Shown: positions 55,421-64,000 of the stretch, piece by piece | Layout of the letters: the number at the start of each line of letters is the position of its first letter | Numbering within the stretch: the stretch's first letter is position 1 | NCBI GenBank assembly: GCA_903632075.3 | Contig: CAHIKZ030001196.1 | Coordinates: 516,001-580,000 of the forward strand | Origin: Acanthosepion pharaonis | Taxonomy: Eukaryota; Mollusca; Cephalopoda; Sepiida; Sepiidae | Length of the DNA stretch: 64,000 nucleotides | Reading direction: 5' to 3' | Translations under genes and position numbers: made by a program | Notes under the pieces: generated by a model | The model's input: the letters and a program-made list of their open reading frames with translations, nothing else | The model's database searches: none | Told to the model about the DNA's origin: nothing

Positions 55421-56576
55421 AAGAGATAGTTTGAAGTGTGCTCTAATCAGAAAGGTAAGCATATATCTGTCAATAAATTTGACGTGTCCTAAACGTTTTG
55501 GAACATAAACAAATAAGAAGCAGAATGAACTTTCCTTATAACCCAATATTTAGATACATTGTATTTATTTTCAATTTTTCTAGTTGAATTTTCTAAATTG
55601 GACACCCAAAGGTTACAATGTTGTATGATCCATTGTTGGCATAATTAGGTTGAGTCAATAAAATTTGTATGCGGGATATGGGATTATTAGCCCTTGATAA
55701 TAAATGAAAATTGAGATGTTCAACTCCTGTGAAGATCTTTTGGAGGATGGTGGGGGGGACTATTGAGACCCCTTTTGACCCACTGGTCCTGAGAACTGAA
55801 GAGTACATAGAAAGGAGAATGGATGTCAGTTTCTTTATCTCCTGCTAATCAAACGGGATAAGTGGGGATAGTAAAATTTATCTTGTTATAAACCTAATGT
55901 TTTCAGCATTGGGCAAGCTGTTACATTGATAATAAAGTTGGATATTAAAAAACAATCAAGAACATGATAAAGACTGTGAGTAAAGATGCGGATGGAATAT
56001 GCCGCCCCCTCATTTCCTCAACACAATGAGATCCACTATTTCACTTCAAAGTTCAACTCCTGGGTGAAGATCTTTTAGGGCAGTGAAGAAAAATAAAATA
56101 TGGTGTTGAGGAAAAATAAATTAAATAAAATAAACCCTGATAAACTGAGTTTTACAGGCAAAAAAGGTTCCAAGATTGCTGTACTGTTTGAGTGTTTGTT
56201 TTTCTGACATGTGATTTATTATAATTAAACAAAGGGAAATTACTTGATGAATCTCAAAATAGACAAAATAAACTGAGTTTACAGGCAAAAGTTCCTGTAC
56301 TTTTATATATTAATATATTAAACAAAGGGAAAAAATGTATAGCCTTTCTTTTTTAATTAAAATTAAAAAAAATTTATATTTAATAAGAAAACCATTATTA
56401 TTGATATGTCTATATATACTATTTCTTGTAGGGTTGTTATAACTCTTGAGTAATTAATTATAAACCTATAACCTTTATGTATACAAAAGTACTTGTAAAA
56501 ATGAAAAACTGCAAGACACAAAATGAGTATTTATTCTCTCGCTGTTATCCAGTGTTGGAGACATGAGAAACATTAA
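55421..56576. other. Unassigned spacer with short direct repeats
   Basis: GTTCAACTCCTGTGAAGATC near 55719 recurs as GTTCAACTCCTGGGTGAAGA near 56051. ATAAACTGAGTTTACAGGCA near 56269 resembles 56140-56160. These could be pieces of an unknown repeat; no gene found. Confidence 0.35.
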
Positions 56577-56895
56577 TCAGTCAGTCATGCTTGATACATT
56601 CTTAGGTGATCATTTATTTTTCAATACATGACTGACGAGACAGATATTTCCTTGCAGTAGGCTGCCATTTCTTTCTGTGGTAGACTAATTGCCATCCAAG
56701 GCTATAGAACCTGGTCTGTTCTGCTATTTACTCATAGCTGGGTGGGGGAGAAGAAGAAGATTGATACCTTTCCCAAAAGTATTAGTATGTAAATGAATGT
56801 AATGGATTCGACTGGAATTCAAACTCAGCTCTCCAATTTCTCAATCCTAACCGCTATCCATTACTCCACTGTGCCTCCTCTTACTCCATTTTGCC
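56577..56895 (-). mobile_element. SINE-B copy
   Basis: On the - strand: head GGAGTAATGGATAGCGG, B-box region GAGCTGAGTTTGAATTCC, body with CTATGAGTAAATAGCAG and GTTCTATAGCCTTGGATGGC, tail CTGTCTCGTCAGTCATGTAT with hairpin. Confidence 0.75.
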
Positions 56896-57295
56896 TCTTT
56901 AGTAGGTAACTGAAATCTTGTCTTATCATGTAATCTATCTGGGATTTATACTGCTAGCGGTATTTTTTTTTCTCCACCTTTTTTAGTCATCGTGCACATA
57001 TTTATGTTTTGTCCTTGATTGAGCCCTGAAGAGCAATAACCAGTAACCCCCACAAAAACTTGACTGTGAGGAAACTCTTTTTTTTCTTCTTTAAGCTTTC
57101 TCTCACTCTGTTTTGGGTATTTTTCTTAATATTTATATATACTTCTAAAATATCCATTTTTAAAGCCCCAATAAAAAAAAATGGTCTACTACTACTTAAA
57201 TAGACTGGTCCAAGCATTTAAATAAAATAAAATGAAATAAAGTAAGAGAGAAAAACTTTTCTTATCAAATGTTCATAATATTGATATAGTGCCAA
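56896..57295. other. Spacer
   Basis: No recognised element; the ORF at 57002-57217 is low-complexity. Confidence 0.45.
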
Positions 57296-58110
57296 ATCAA
57301 TTCTTGATTGATGAAAAGGGGCTGCATGCTTAGGCAATCATGTATCTTTCGATACATGACTGACGAGGCAGCTTTTTCTCTTGTTATAAAATAAAATAAG
57401 ACATATCTCGGCTGATTTACAGGCAAATACTCAAGAGCGAGAGCCGGATGTGAACGGGACAAAGCCACATCACAAAATGACCATTATCTTCATTTACAAA
57501 TTTTCCCAACACGCGTATTCCGGTCGAAAAATAAAATAATATTTAAAGTGTTCTATTTTTCGTCCAATAAAAATGCTTCCCTCCTAATTATATTCGCTTT
57601 GTTTTTCGAGCCTGTTAAGTCATAAAAAAATGCTATAAAAGAGGTCACATGGAAGTTCCGCAGGTACCCAGGGTAGAGACCTGTCACGCTCAGCAGCTGT
57701 CAGCAGGAGAGCATCAACCACCGTCAACATGTGTGAACTACTATGAGAGATCAACCTAGATCTGAAGCCGGCTTATGAACTTTACCACACCAAGGTAGCT
57801 GTCCCAAACCCACACGTTCCTATTGAAATAAACCACGTAAATCTATTTCTGCTGTTGTTGTACTTCTTTCTTGCAACCATACGCTTGTCTATAACACTCT
57901 GCAGTAGTTTGCCATTTCTTTCTGCGGTAGACCAGTTGCCATCCAAGACTACAGAACCCAGTTTGTCCTGCTAGTTACCCATAGCTGGGGAGAAGAAGAT
58001 GATTGATACCTTTCCTAAGGGTATTAGCTTGAAAATGAATCTAATGGATTCGACTGGAATTCGAAATTGGCTCTTCGATTCCCCAATCTGCTATCCATTA
58101 CTCCACCAAA
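57296..58110 (-). mobile_element. SINE-B copy split by a solo LTR
   Basis: The tail lies at 57318-57381 (ATCTTTCGATACATGACTGA, CGAGGCAGC) and the rest continues at 57897-58110 (GCAGTAGTTTGCCATTTCTT to CTATCCATTACTCCACC). The interruption is exactly the LTR and its 4-bp duplication. Confidence 0.8.
57382..57896 (+). mobile_element. Solo LTR, family L2 (515 bp), nested in a SINE
   Basis: Starts TGTTATAAAATAAAATAAG and ends GTCTATAACA, thus TG...CA with a short terminal inverted repeat TGTTATA/TATAACA. A 4-bp direct repeat CTCT flanks it (57378-57381, 57897-57900). Promoter TGCTATAAAAGAGG near 57632 and AATAAA near 57826. Probably a Gypsy-type LTR; not related in sequence to family L1. Confidence 0.8.
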
Positions 58111-58350
58111 CTGAGTTCAAATTCCAGTTGAATCCATTACATTCACTTATATGCTAATAATCTTCAGAAAGGCATGAATCCTCTTCTTCTCTCCCCCCCA
58201 CCAGTTATGGATAAATAGCAAGAGAGACAGGGGTTCTATAGCTTTGGATAACAACTGGTCTACCACAGAAAGAAATGGCAACCCACTGCGGGGAAAAAAA
58301 TCTGCCTCGTCAGTCATGTATCAAAAAATACATGATCACCTCCGAATATT
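58111..58350 (+). mobile_element. SINE-B copy, head-to-head with the previous one
   Basis: CTGAGTTCAAATTCCAGTTG (B box) through CCAGTTATGGATAAATAGC and ATCTGCCTCGTCAGTCATGT to the hairpin tail. With 57296-58110 it forms an inverted pair whose heads meet near 58110. Confidence 0.75.
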
Positions 58351-59739
58351 TTTTAGAAATTTAAAAATTACTGAGTAAATCATTTTTTTTTAAGTTGTTG
58401 AAGTTAGCTTTACTTTTGGATGTAATTTTCGTTTACTCTCTTAGAATTTCCAGTTTCTCAAATGAATCAGTTGGTGAATATCTGACTTTGTGGTCTTGAA
58501 AGGATTTTCTGTAAATTAAGATAATGTAAAATAAATTTAATGTTTAGTTATTAATATGGAAGAGGAACATTATCCATTTGTCAAACTTGGACCTCTGTGC
58601 CAACAAAAAAAAAGATGAGTGATGATTAGATTTTTTTTGCTCTTAAACAAAAATATTAAACGTTATTTATTAGGTTTTTTATTTTCAAGAATAATTTTAT
58701 ATTTCCAACATTCTAAAAATTAATATAATTAAAACTAATGCAATATTTATCATTTACCAATTTATAAAGAAATAAATTTGAAGACAGTTTTTTTATTTTT
58801 TAATTTATAAACATTTACTAAATTATTAAAATTTGTGATCCAACTATAAGTAAATCTTTATCATTTACCTTTTTAAAAAAAGCTCAAATCAATTGACAAT
58901 TAGCCAATATTTTGCCAACCATTCCAATAAACAATCTAATAGTGTTTATTGATATTGTTGTCAGTTCTCAAAAACAGTGAAAATGTACAAAGTCACTTTC
59001 ATATGTTTATGTTTTGTTTACAATTCTTACAATGCTTTTTAAAACAATGAATATTGCTGTGGAGTGAAGGTAGTTAAAATAACAGCAGTGTCAATGGAAA
59101 AACCATCCATTTGGCATGATGATTTTATGCAGGTACAAAGATCCAAGTTTTCCATCTATTTTTCTTTATTTTCCAAGAATAAACAAGAATGACAATAATT
59201 TCAAAATTTTTATAAATTTATTTCTCCTGTTCTGCTTCCCTCTGAATTTTCACCCAGTTTATTGAAATTCTTTCTGAATTGTTTGTTAAATAATCCTCAG
59301 GATTTGATACAAAGTTGAATAGACTGAAAATGTAATTGCTTTCTAAATATCAAATTTGTAATTGATTTGTCTCATTTTTTTATTGTTCTTTTTTTTAACT
59401 TAGACACTTTCTTGATTTCTGCAACCATTAAAAAAAACAGCTTCAATCAGAAAAAATATTGTAACCTCTAACTTTCATGTCCTTACCTTGGAGACCTATT
59501 TTATGTTAACAGCACTTTACCAGTTAAATCTTGGAAACCCATGAAAAGGCAAAATTCAAATTTAATTATATGGCTGCACTTGTGTTTAATTTACTACAAG
59601 CTATGTTTTTTTGTTTGCATCAAGTCTGAAATTTTATTTACTATATACATATTTATTTTTCCTCCATAGGTATAGGTTCACACTCCTCCCCTGTCTTTTG
59701 ATCAGGAGTAGGTTTATCTCTCGTTTGGATTGGGATTCC
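58351..59739. repeat. 5' flank of the third array unit (matches 20340-21180)
   Basis: 58540-59290 aligns with 20340-21180 (see there). 59290-59739 has no counterpart in the first unit and belongs to a later insertion of about 1.1 kb. No gene. Confidence 0.5.
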
Positions 59740-60060
59740 AGTTGGTGGAGTAATAGATAGCAGCATGGAGTGAGGAATCAGAGAGCTGAGTTCGAATTCC
59801 ATTTGAATCCATTACATTCACTTATGTGTTAATATCATTGGTAAAGGTATGAATCCTCTTCTCCCCCCCCCCAAGCTACGGGTAAATATCAGGGCAGACT
59901 GGGTTCTATAGCCTTGGATGGCAACTGGTCTACCACAGAAAGAAATGGCAACCTACTGCAGAAAAAAATCTGCCTCGTCAGTCATGTATCGAAAGATACA
60001 TGATTGCCTAAGCATGTATCATACATGGCACATAACTGACTGAACACCTTGTATCTTAGT
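59740..60060 (+). mobile_element. SINE-B, best complete + strand copy
   Basis: Head TGGTGGAGTAATAGATAGC (A-box-like), GAGCTGAGTTCGAATTCC (B box), body with AGCTACGGGTAAATATCAGG, GTTCTATAGCCTTGGATGGC, ATCTGCCTCGTCAGTCATGT and tail hairpin GTATCGAAAGATAC, then GCACATAACTGACTG. Confidence 0.8.
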
Positions 60061-60419
60061 GGCATTATTGACTTGTTCAGGACTGATTTTTAACAACTGC
60101 ATTAGAGGCATAAAAAATATGAAAGGAATTTCTCGAATTTTCATAAAAACTTAATGAGTGAATGAAGTGCAACAAAAAAAATTATGAATATTTTTTTAAA
60201 GGAACGTTTACAAAGTAATTTAATTAATTTCTGAATAAGTTCTTAAATTTTCATCAACATCCGAAAATATTTGATTTTTGAAAGCATTTCTAAATCAATG
60301 TATTTTTTTATTTATTTTTCACGAAAGAAGAGTCAAATTTAATTTCTCTTACAGTGTTACTGTTAGTGTTAAGTTTCTGCATGGACAAAAAAAAATGATA
60401 AGTTTCTATAAAATTTTTA
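60061..60419. repeat. Repeat D remnants before the third promoter copy
   Basis: ATATTTGATTTTTGAAAGCA and TCTAAATCAATGTATTTTT match 42605-42645. No gene. Confidence 0.4.
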
Positions 60420-60847
60420 AAAAAAGAAAGATTTTTTGCATCAAACACTCCATTTGTCAATCCTTTTAATAATGACAAAAATTTTGACGATACAGTTTTT
60501 ATTTTACTTCGGTTTACGGAATTTTTTTCTTCATGTACCTTTTTTAGTGAATCTTTGAAGTACTCAGTATATGTCAAAGAATATGTAAACATAAGGAACC
60601 AAATCTTGTCTAACACCGCTAAATTTTAGCGAAATATTTTCTCAAGTTAATTTCACTTTTCTATTGATGTTTTTCCATTTCTTAATTCATTCTATGTGTT
60701 ATTCGTTTCATTTTCGACAGTATTATTATGAATTGTACCAATACAAAAAATTGGGTAGGTTGACAGAGAATTTCATGCAAAATCATTTGAACACAAAGAA
60801 GAAATCATCCCGTTTTGTTTTTCTCATTGCATTTTCTGGTTTCCAAG
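60420..60847 (+). promoter_or_regulatory. Third copy of the promoter/exon 1 block with splice donor
   Basis: CATCAAACACTCCATTTGTC, AAGGAACCAAATCTTGTCTA, ACACCGCTAAATTTTAGCG, AAATTGGGTAGGTTGACAGA, GCAAAATCATTTGAACAC, CTGGTTTCCAAG/GTAAGTGG. Exon end at 60847. By analogy a third zinc-finger gene would have its finger exon several kb to the right, outside the window. The ORF at 60664-60873 crosses the donor and is not conserved in the other copies. Confidence 0.5.
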
Positions 60848-60903
60848 GTAAGTGGAAGAATACAAATAATTGATGTAAAAGAAATGTTAAATTTGCTTTT
60901 TAA

Positions 60904-60904
<1 letters not shown>

Positions 60905-60972
<68 letters not shown>
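60905..60972. repeat. (CA)n-(TA)n microsatellite
   Basis: About 13 CA units followed by about 21 TA units, running directly into the MITE. Confidence 0.95.
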
Positions 60973-60975
<3 letters not shown>

Positions 60976-61098
60976 CCCGGATATAAGAGAGTTGTCGTGA
61001 CCGGAGAAGTCTCTTCCGGGTTTGGTCTATTTTATATACATTAACACAGGCTCTAATTTGGGACAAGAGAAAATCTCTCTTATATCCGGGTTACACTA
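60973..61098. mobile_element. Tigger-like MITE, one end shortened
   Basis: AACCCGGATATAAGAGAGTT on the left and CTCTTATATCCGGGTTACACT on the right, with the centre AACACAGGCTCTAATTTGGG in reverse orientation relative to 8849. The duplicated inner words are missing on the left, so it is shorter than the 172-bp copies. Confidence 0.7.
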
Positions 61099-61099
61099 A

Positions 61100-62165
61100 T
61101 ATCTCTTAAAATTTTTCCAAATCGTCATAATTCCGTGTAAATGTGCATGCTGAACTCGAATTAACAATTAAATTATGAAGAAACCTCCTTGCAGAAAATC
61201 ACTTTTTTTTTTTTTTTTTTTTTTTTGGTAAGTAGTTTTATTTAACAAAAACAAAATGCAATAGAACCTTTTTCCGTGTTGAATAGCAATGACAAATTAA
61301 AAGAATAAATTAAATAAAGCAGTAAAACTATTTTTTAAAATTAAAAGCGGACGAATTGAAAAAAAAACAAAAAAAAAAAAAACATTAAATAATAGAATTG
61401 AGTAAAAAAAAACCCTTATTTCGTTTCTAGCATTTTTTGTTTTTTGTAATTTTATTTTGTACATAATCATGCTCTTTACAAAGTGTTATGATTATGGATT
61501 AAGTTTAGAGTTAGGTGTTAGGATTAGGAGGGTTTCGTTGGGTTTCTTTCTGTATAGAAAAGAGGACAAATTAAAAAAAAAAATTAAATAATACAATAAA
61601 TCGGGTTAACTTTAGAGTTTAGGTGTTAGAGTTATGGGAGGTGTTTGTGTAGAAAAGGGGACAAATTAAAAAAAAACGAAAAAAACAAACTAACTTTACC
61701 AAGTTTGTGCATTAATTTTTGTTTTATTTTCAATTTTAAAACATAAAAAATGTTTTATTTTTATTATTTAATTTGTTCTTTTAATTTGTCATTGCTATTC
61801 TACACACATAAAAGGGTCTATTGTATTATTTAATTTGTTTTTGTTTAAAGTTTCCTGTTATAAATAAGACTACACACTTATCAAAAAAAAAAAACGATAA
61901 TGTGTATTGTAGTGATTTCAAAAACAGAAAACAAGTAAATAGGCCAAATCTTTTGATTGCGCCACGGGAAATCTTGACAGGGCAGAATAAAACAATGCCT
62001 GTAATGGAGGACGAATTACAAACAAGAAATCCGATTTTTTTTTTACTGATAACTCCAAAACGGTAGGTTTCTTCATAATTTAATTGTTAATTCGAGTTCA
62101 GCATGTACATTTACACGGAAGTATGACGATTTGGAAAAATTTTAAGAGATATTTAGCGTGGGGGT
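61100..62165. mobile_element. Fold-back element of about 1.07 kb
   Basis: 61100-61195 is the reverse complement of 62065-62162 (CTTAAAATTTTTCCAAATCG against CGATTTGGAAAAATTTTAAG; GCATGCTGAACTCGAATTAA against TTAATTCGAGTTCAGCATGT). A second inverted pair lies inside (61265-61330 against 61760-61840, sharing ATAGCAATGACAAATTAAAA). The centre (61490-61680) is a tandem duplication of TTTAGAGTTAGGTGTTAG-type sequence. No transposase is seen. Confidence 0.65.
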
Positions 62166-63769
62166 TAAAAAGCAAATTTGAAGGTAAATTTTCATTTTAA
62201 CACCCAAGCGTCATTTACTGCTGAAATATTTTCTTTCAGAAATTAGTACGCGCTTCCGTAAAGCGATTTTATTTTATTTTTTGTATTTAATTTAAGAATA
62301 AAGTTAACTTTCAAATAAACATCGACAAATAAAAGAATAACAAAAGAAAAAAAAACACCTAACCCTAATTTGAAAGTTAACTACAAGGAATTGCTGTGAA
62401 GGGAGTAAATAGGCCCAAATTGTATACGTCCACCAACAGAATTCAGCACTTAATTACTTATCAATAAGCCGGTAATGGTTGACAAAAGACCAGGAAAAAG
62501 TCTGATTTTTTTCAGGTCGTTAACATCCAAAAAGGTAGGTTTCTTTAAATATCTAATTGTTGATTTGAGTTCAGCATATACATTTGCAAGGAAATAAGAC
62601 TATTTGGGAAAAATTTGAAGGGATATTAGTGCTAGGGTGTTTAAATGAAAATTTATCATTCTGAATATGTCTTGAAAGGTTCATTGAAAATCCGACAATT
62701 ATTTGAATTTTTCAAAAATTTCCAACTCGGTGTTTTTCACCGGAAAGAAAAGCAAAAAAAAAAAAAAACTCATTGTAAATTACGTCGATTGCTGAGGTTA
62801 CCAAAAAAAAAAAAAGAAAATTTTTTAGACAAAATTTTGAACGTGCTAGAGATAGGATTAAATAATTTAAAAATTGACTTGATCTTTCCCTTTAAACAAC
62901 AGTTTTAAAAGTTTTGGTGATAAAACTTTCTTTATTGACTAGTTTTTTTTAAACCTTAGTTTTTTTGGGGTTTTTTTTTCTTTTTTTAGTTGAAAAACAC
63001 ATTAATTTTGAAATTTTGCAAAAAATCTATTGTCGGATTTCAGTGAAACTTTCCCAACTTTTTCAAATGAATTTAATTTTTTTTTAGACATGTTTTTCCG
63101 GAAAGTCATAGCAAAAAATTTTTTTACATCTGTTAGCTATTTAATTTTTTCGAAAAATTTGGGTTTTTTGATTTTTTTAAAAGCAGAAGACTTTGAAGAA
63201 TAAAACACAATTAATTTTGATATTACCAAAAAAGTTCTAAATTTTAAAATACAAAAAAATAAAACAAAATTATTTTAAAAAATTGTAAGGATTTGTGGTG
63301 AAGGAGTAAGTTCTTTTATATCAGAAGATATTATTGGCTGCGTGAAAAATAAATTTCAAACATTTACTTTTACGGTACAATGTCATTGTTGGGACTTTTG
63401 TTCATTTTTTTAGAAATTTTGTTCGGATCGTTTGTGTGTCTAAACCTTGTCCCAAACAAATATATTTTTCAAACAAAGTAAAAACGAGACATTTATAGAT
63501 GAAAAAATAAAAACATTTATATATTTATTACATATTTAAGGTTTATTTGAAAACTTGTATATGTTGCTGAAATTTGGACTGTGTCGTTATGTTTGTTATT
63601 TTGTTGATTATAGTTTTTTTGGTAAAGTTTACTAAAGTAGTCTACCTTTGAACGTGTCTGTGTTTGTTTCGTGAAGCATAAGAATTGTTCAAACTTTGAA
63701 GAATATAAATCATCGGTAAAATTGTTTTTGAATGTCGTGGATTAATTTCAACCTAGACTGAGATAGTCA
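62166..63769. repeat. Partial second copy of the fold-back arm, repeat D, and AT-rich intron-like sequence
   Basis: 62400-62640 repeats in the same direction 61930-62165 (GAGTAAATAGGCCCAAATT, CGGTAATGGTTGACAAAAG, GGTAGGTTTCTTTAAATATC). 62640-63080 carries repeat D words. The remainder to 63769 is AT-rich without a recognised feature. The ORF at 62645-62908 is low-complexity. Confidence 0.4.
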
Positions 63770-64000
63770 CCCACCCACGAGGGGTGTCATGCGGCACAAG
63801 GCCTTTTTTATTCCTGAGCCATTAGGCTCAAAAATTCATTTCGTATAAACGGGTTAAATTGTAAAAGGAGACAGCTCTCCTTCGGGTTCCTTCCGTCCGG
63901 AGACAGAATAAAACAAATATTGAGATATTTCACCCACCCACGAGGGTGTGCATGCGGCACAAAAATGTGGGCATTCCTGAATTAGGCTCAGCCAAAAATT
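63770..64000. repeat. Tandem repeat, period about 160 bp, running off the window
   Basis: CACCCACCCACGAGGGGTGT at 63770 recurs as CACCCACCCACGAGGGTGTG at 63931, each followed by CATGCGGCACAA and ATTCCTGA...TTAGGCTCA. Between them is a GC-richer stretch with GGAGACAGCTCTCCTTCGGG. The reverse complement shares GGCCTTGTGCC and GAGCCTA with repeat R. The complete repeat cannot be seen. Confidence 0.55.

Noticed and set aside
61495..61675. Telomere-like words (TTAGGTGTTAGGATTAGG)
   Set aside because: Irregular, only a few units, and they are the centre of a fold-back element with a tandem duplication; not an interstitial telomere array.

Overview
This is an AT-rich, repeat-dense stretch of animal nuclear DNA. 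Long homopolymers, CA/TA microsatellites, tRNA-derived SINEs, MITEs, mariner relics, LTR elements and clustered C2H2 zinc-finger exons dominate it. I see no operons, ribosome binding sites, CRISPR arrays or rRNA genes. The mix of expanded single-exon C2H2 fingers and several tRNA-SINE families sharing one core fits a mollusc, most likely a coleoid cephalopod such as an octopus. That placement is inference, because no single-copy marker gene is present.

The genes. Two related C2H2 zinc-finger genes lie on the + strand: ZNF-A (terminal coding exon 32349-33290, nine fingers) and ZNF-B (50717-51502, four intact and two broken fingers). Upstream of each is a conserved block of about 300-430 bp that ends in a perfect splice donor (21178-21562 for A, 42740-43049 for B). 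A third copy at 60420-60847 points to a further gene running off the right edge. I read this as a tandem array: promoter plus short non-coding exon, an 8-11 kb intron packed with repeats, then the finger exon. Decayed fingers at 6565-6722, 33291-33440, 33950-34580, 51510-51690 and 51890-52090 are remains of further fingers or paralogues.

The mobile DNA. 1-581 and 34951-35625 are Helitron-type elements in opposite orientation. A Ty1/copia LTR retrotransposon occupies 10870-15716 on the - strand, with LTRs, primer-binding site, polypurine tract and a 5-bp target duplication, but with many frameshifts. Solo or partial LTRs lie at 7445-8501, 38734-39398 and 57382-57896, the last inside a SINE. 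Tc1/mariner-type pieces are at 7046, 9301, 16370-17130, 27705-28260 and 54850-55420. Tigger-like hairpin MITEs are at 8849, 39066 and 60973. LINE reverse-transcriptase fragments are at 31260-32060, 37850-38110, 49258-50110 and 52560-52735. Long fold-back elements are at 39735-40195 and 61100-62165. SINEs are often in head-to-head inverted pairs.

Outside these the window is unassigned AT-rich sequence with degenerate dispersed repeats. The most notable observations are the three-copy promoter/donor block of the zinc-finger array, fold-back SINEs that appear to have moved as units, the copia element with nearly identical LTRs but broken ORFs, and a templated-insertion scar at 26273-26434.
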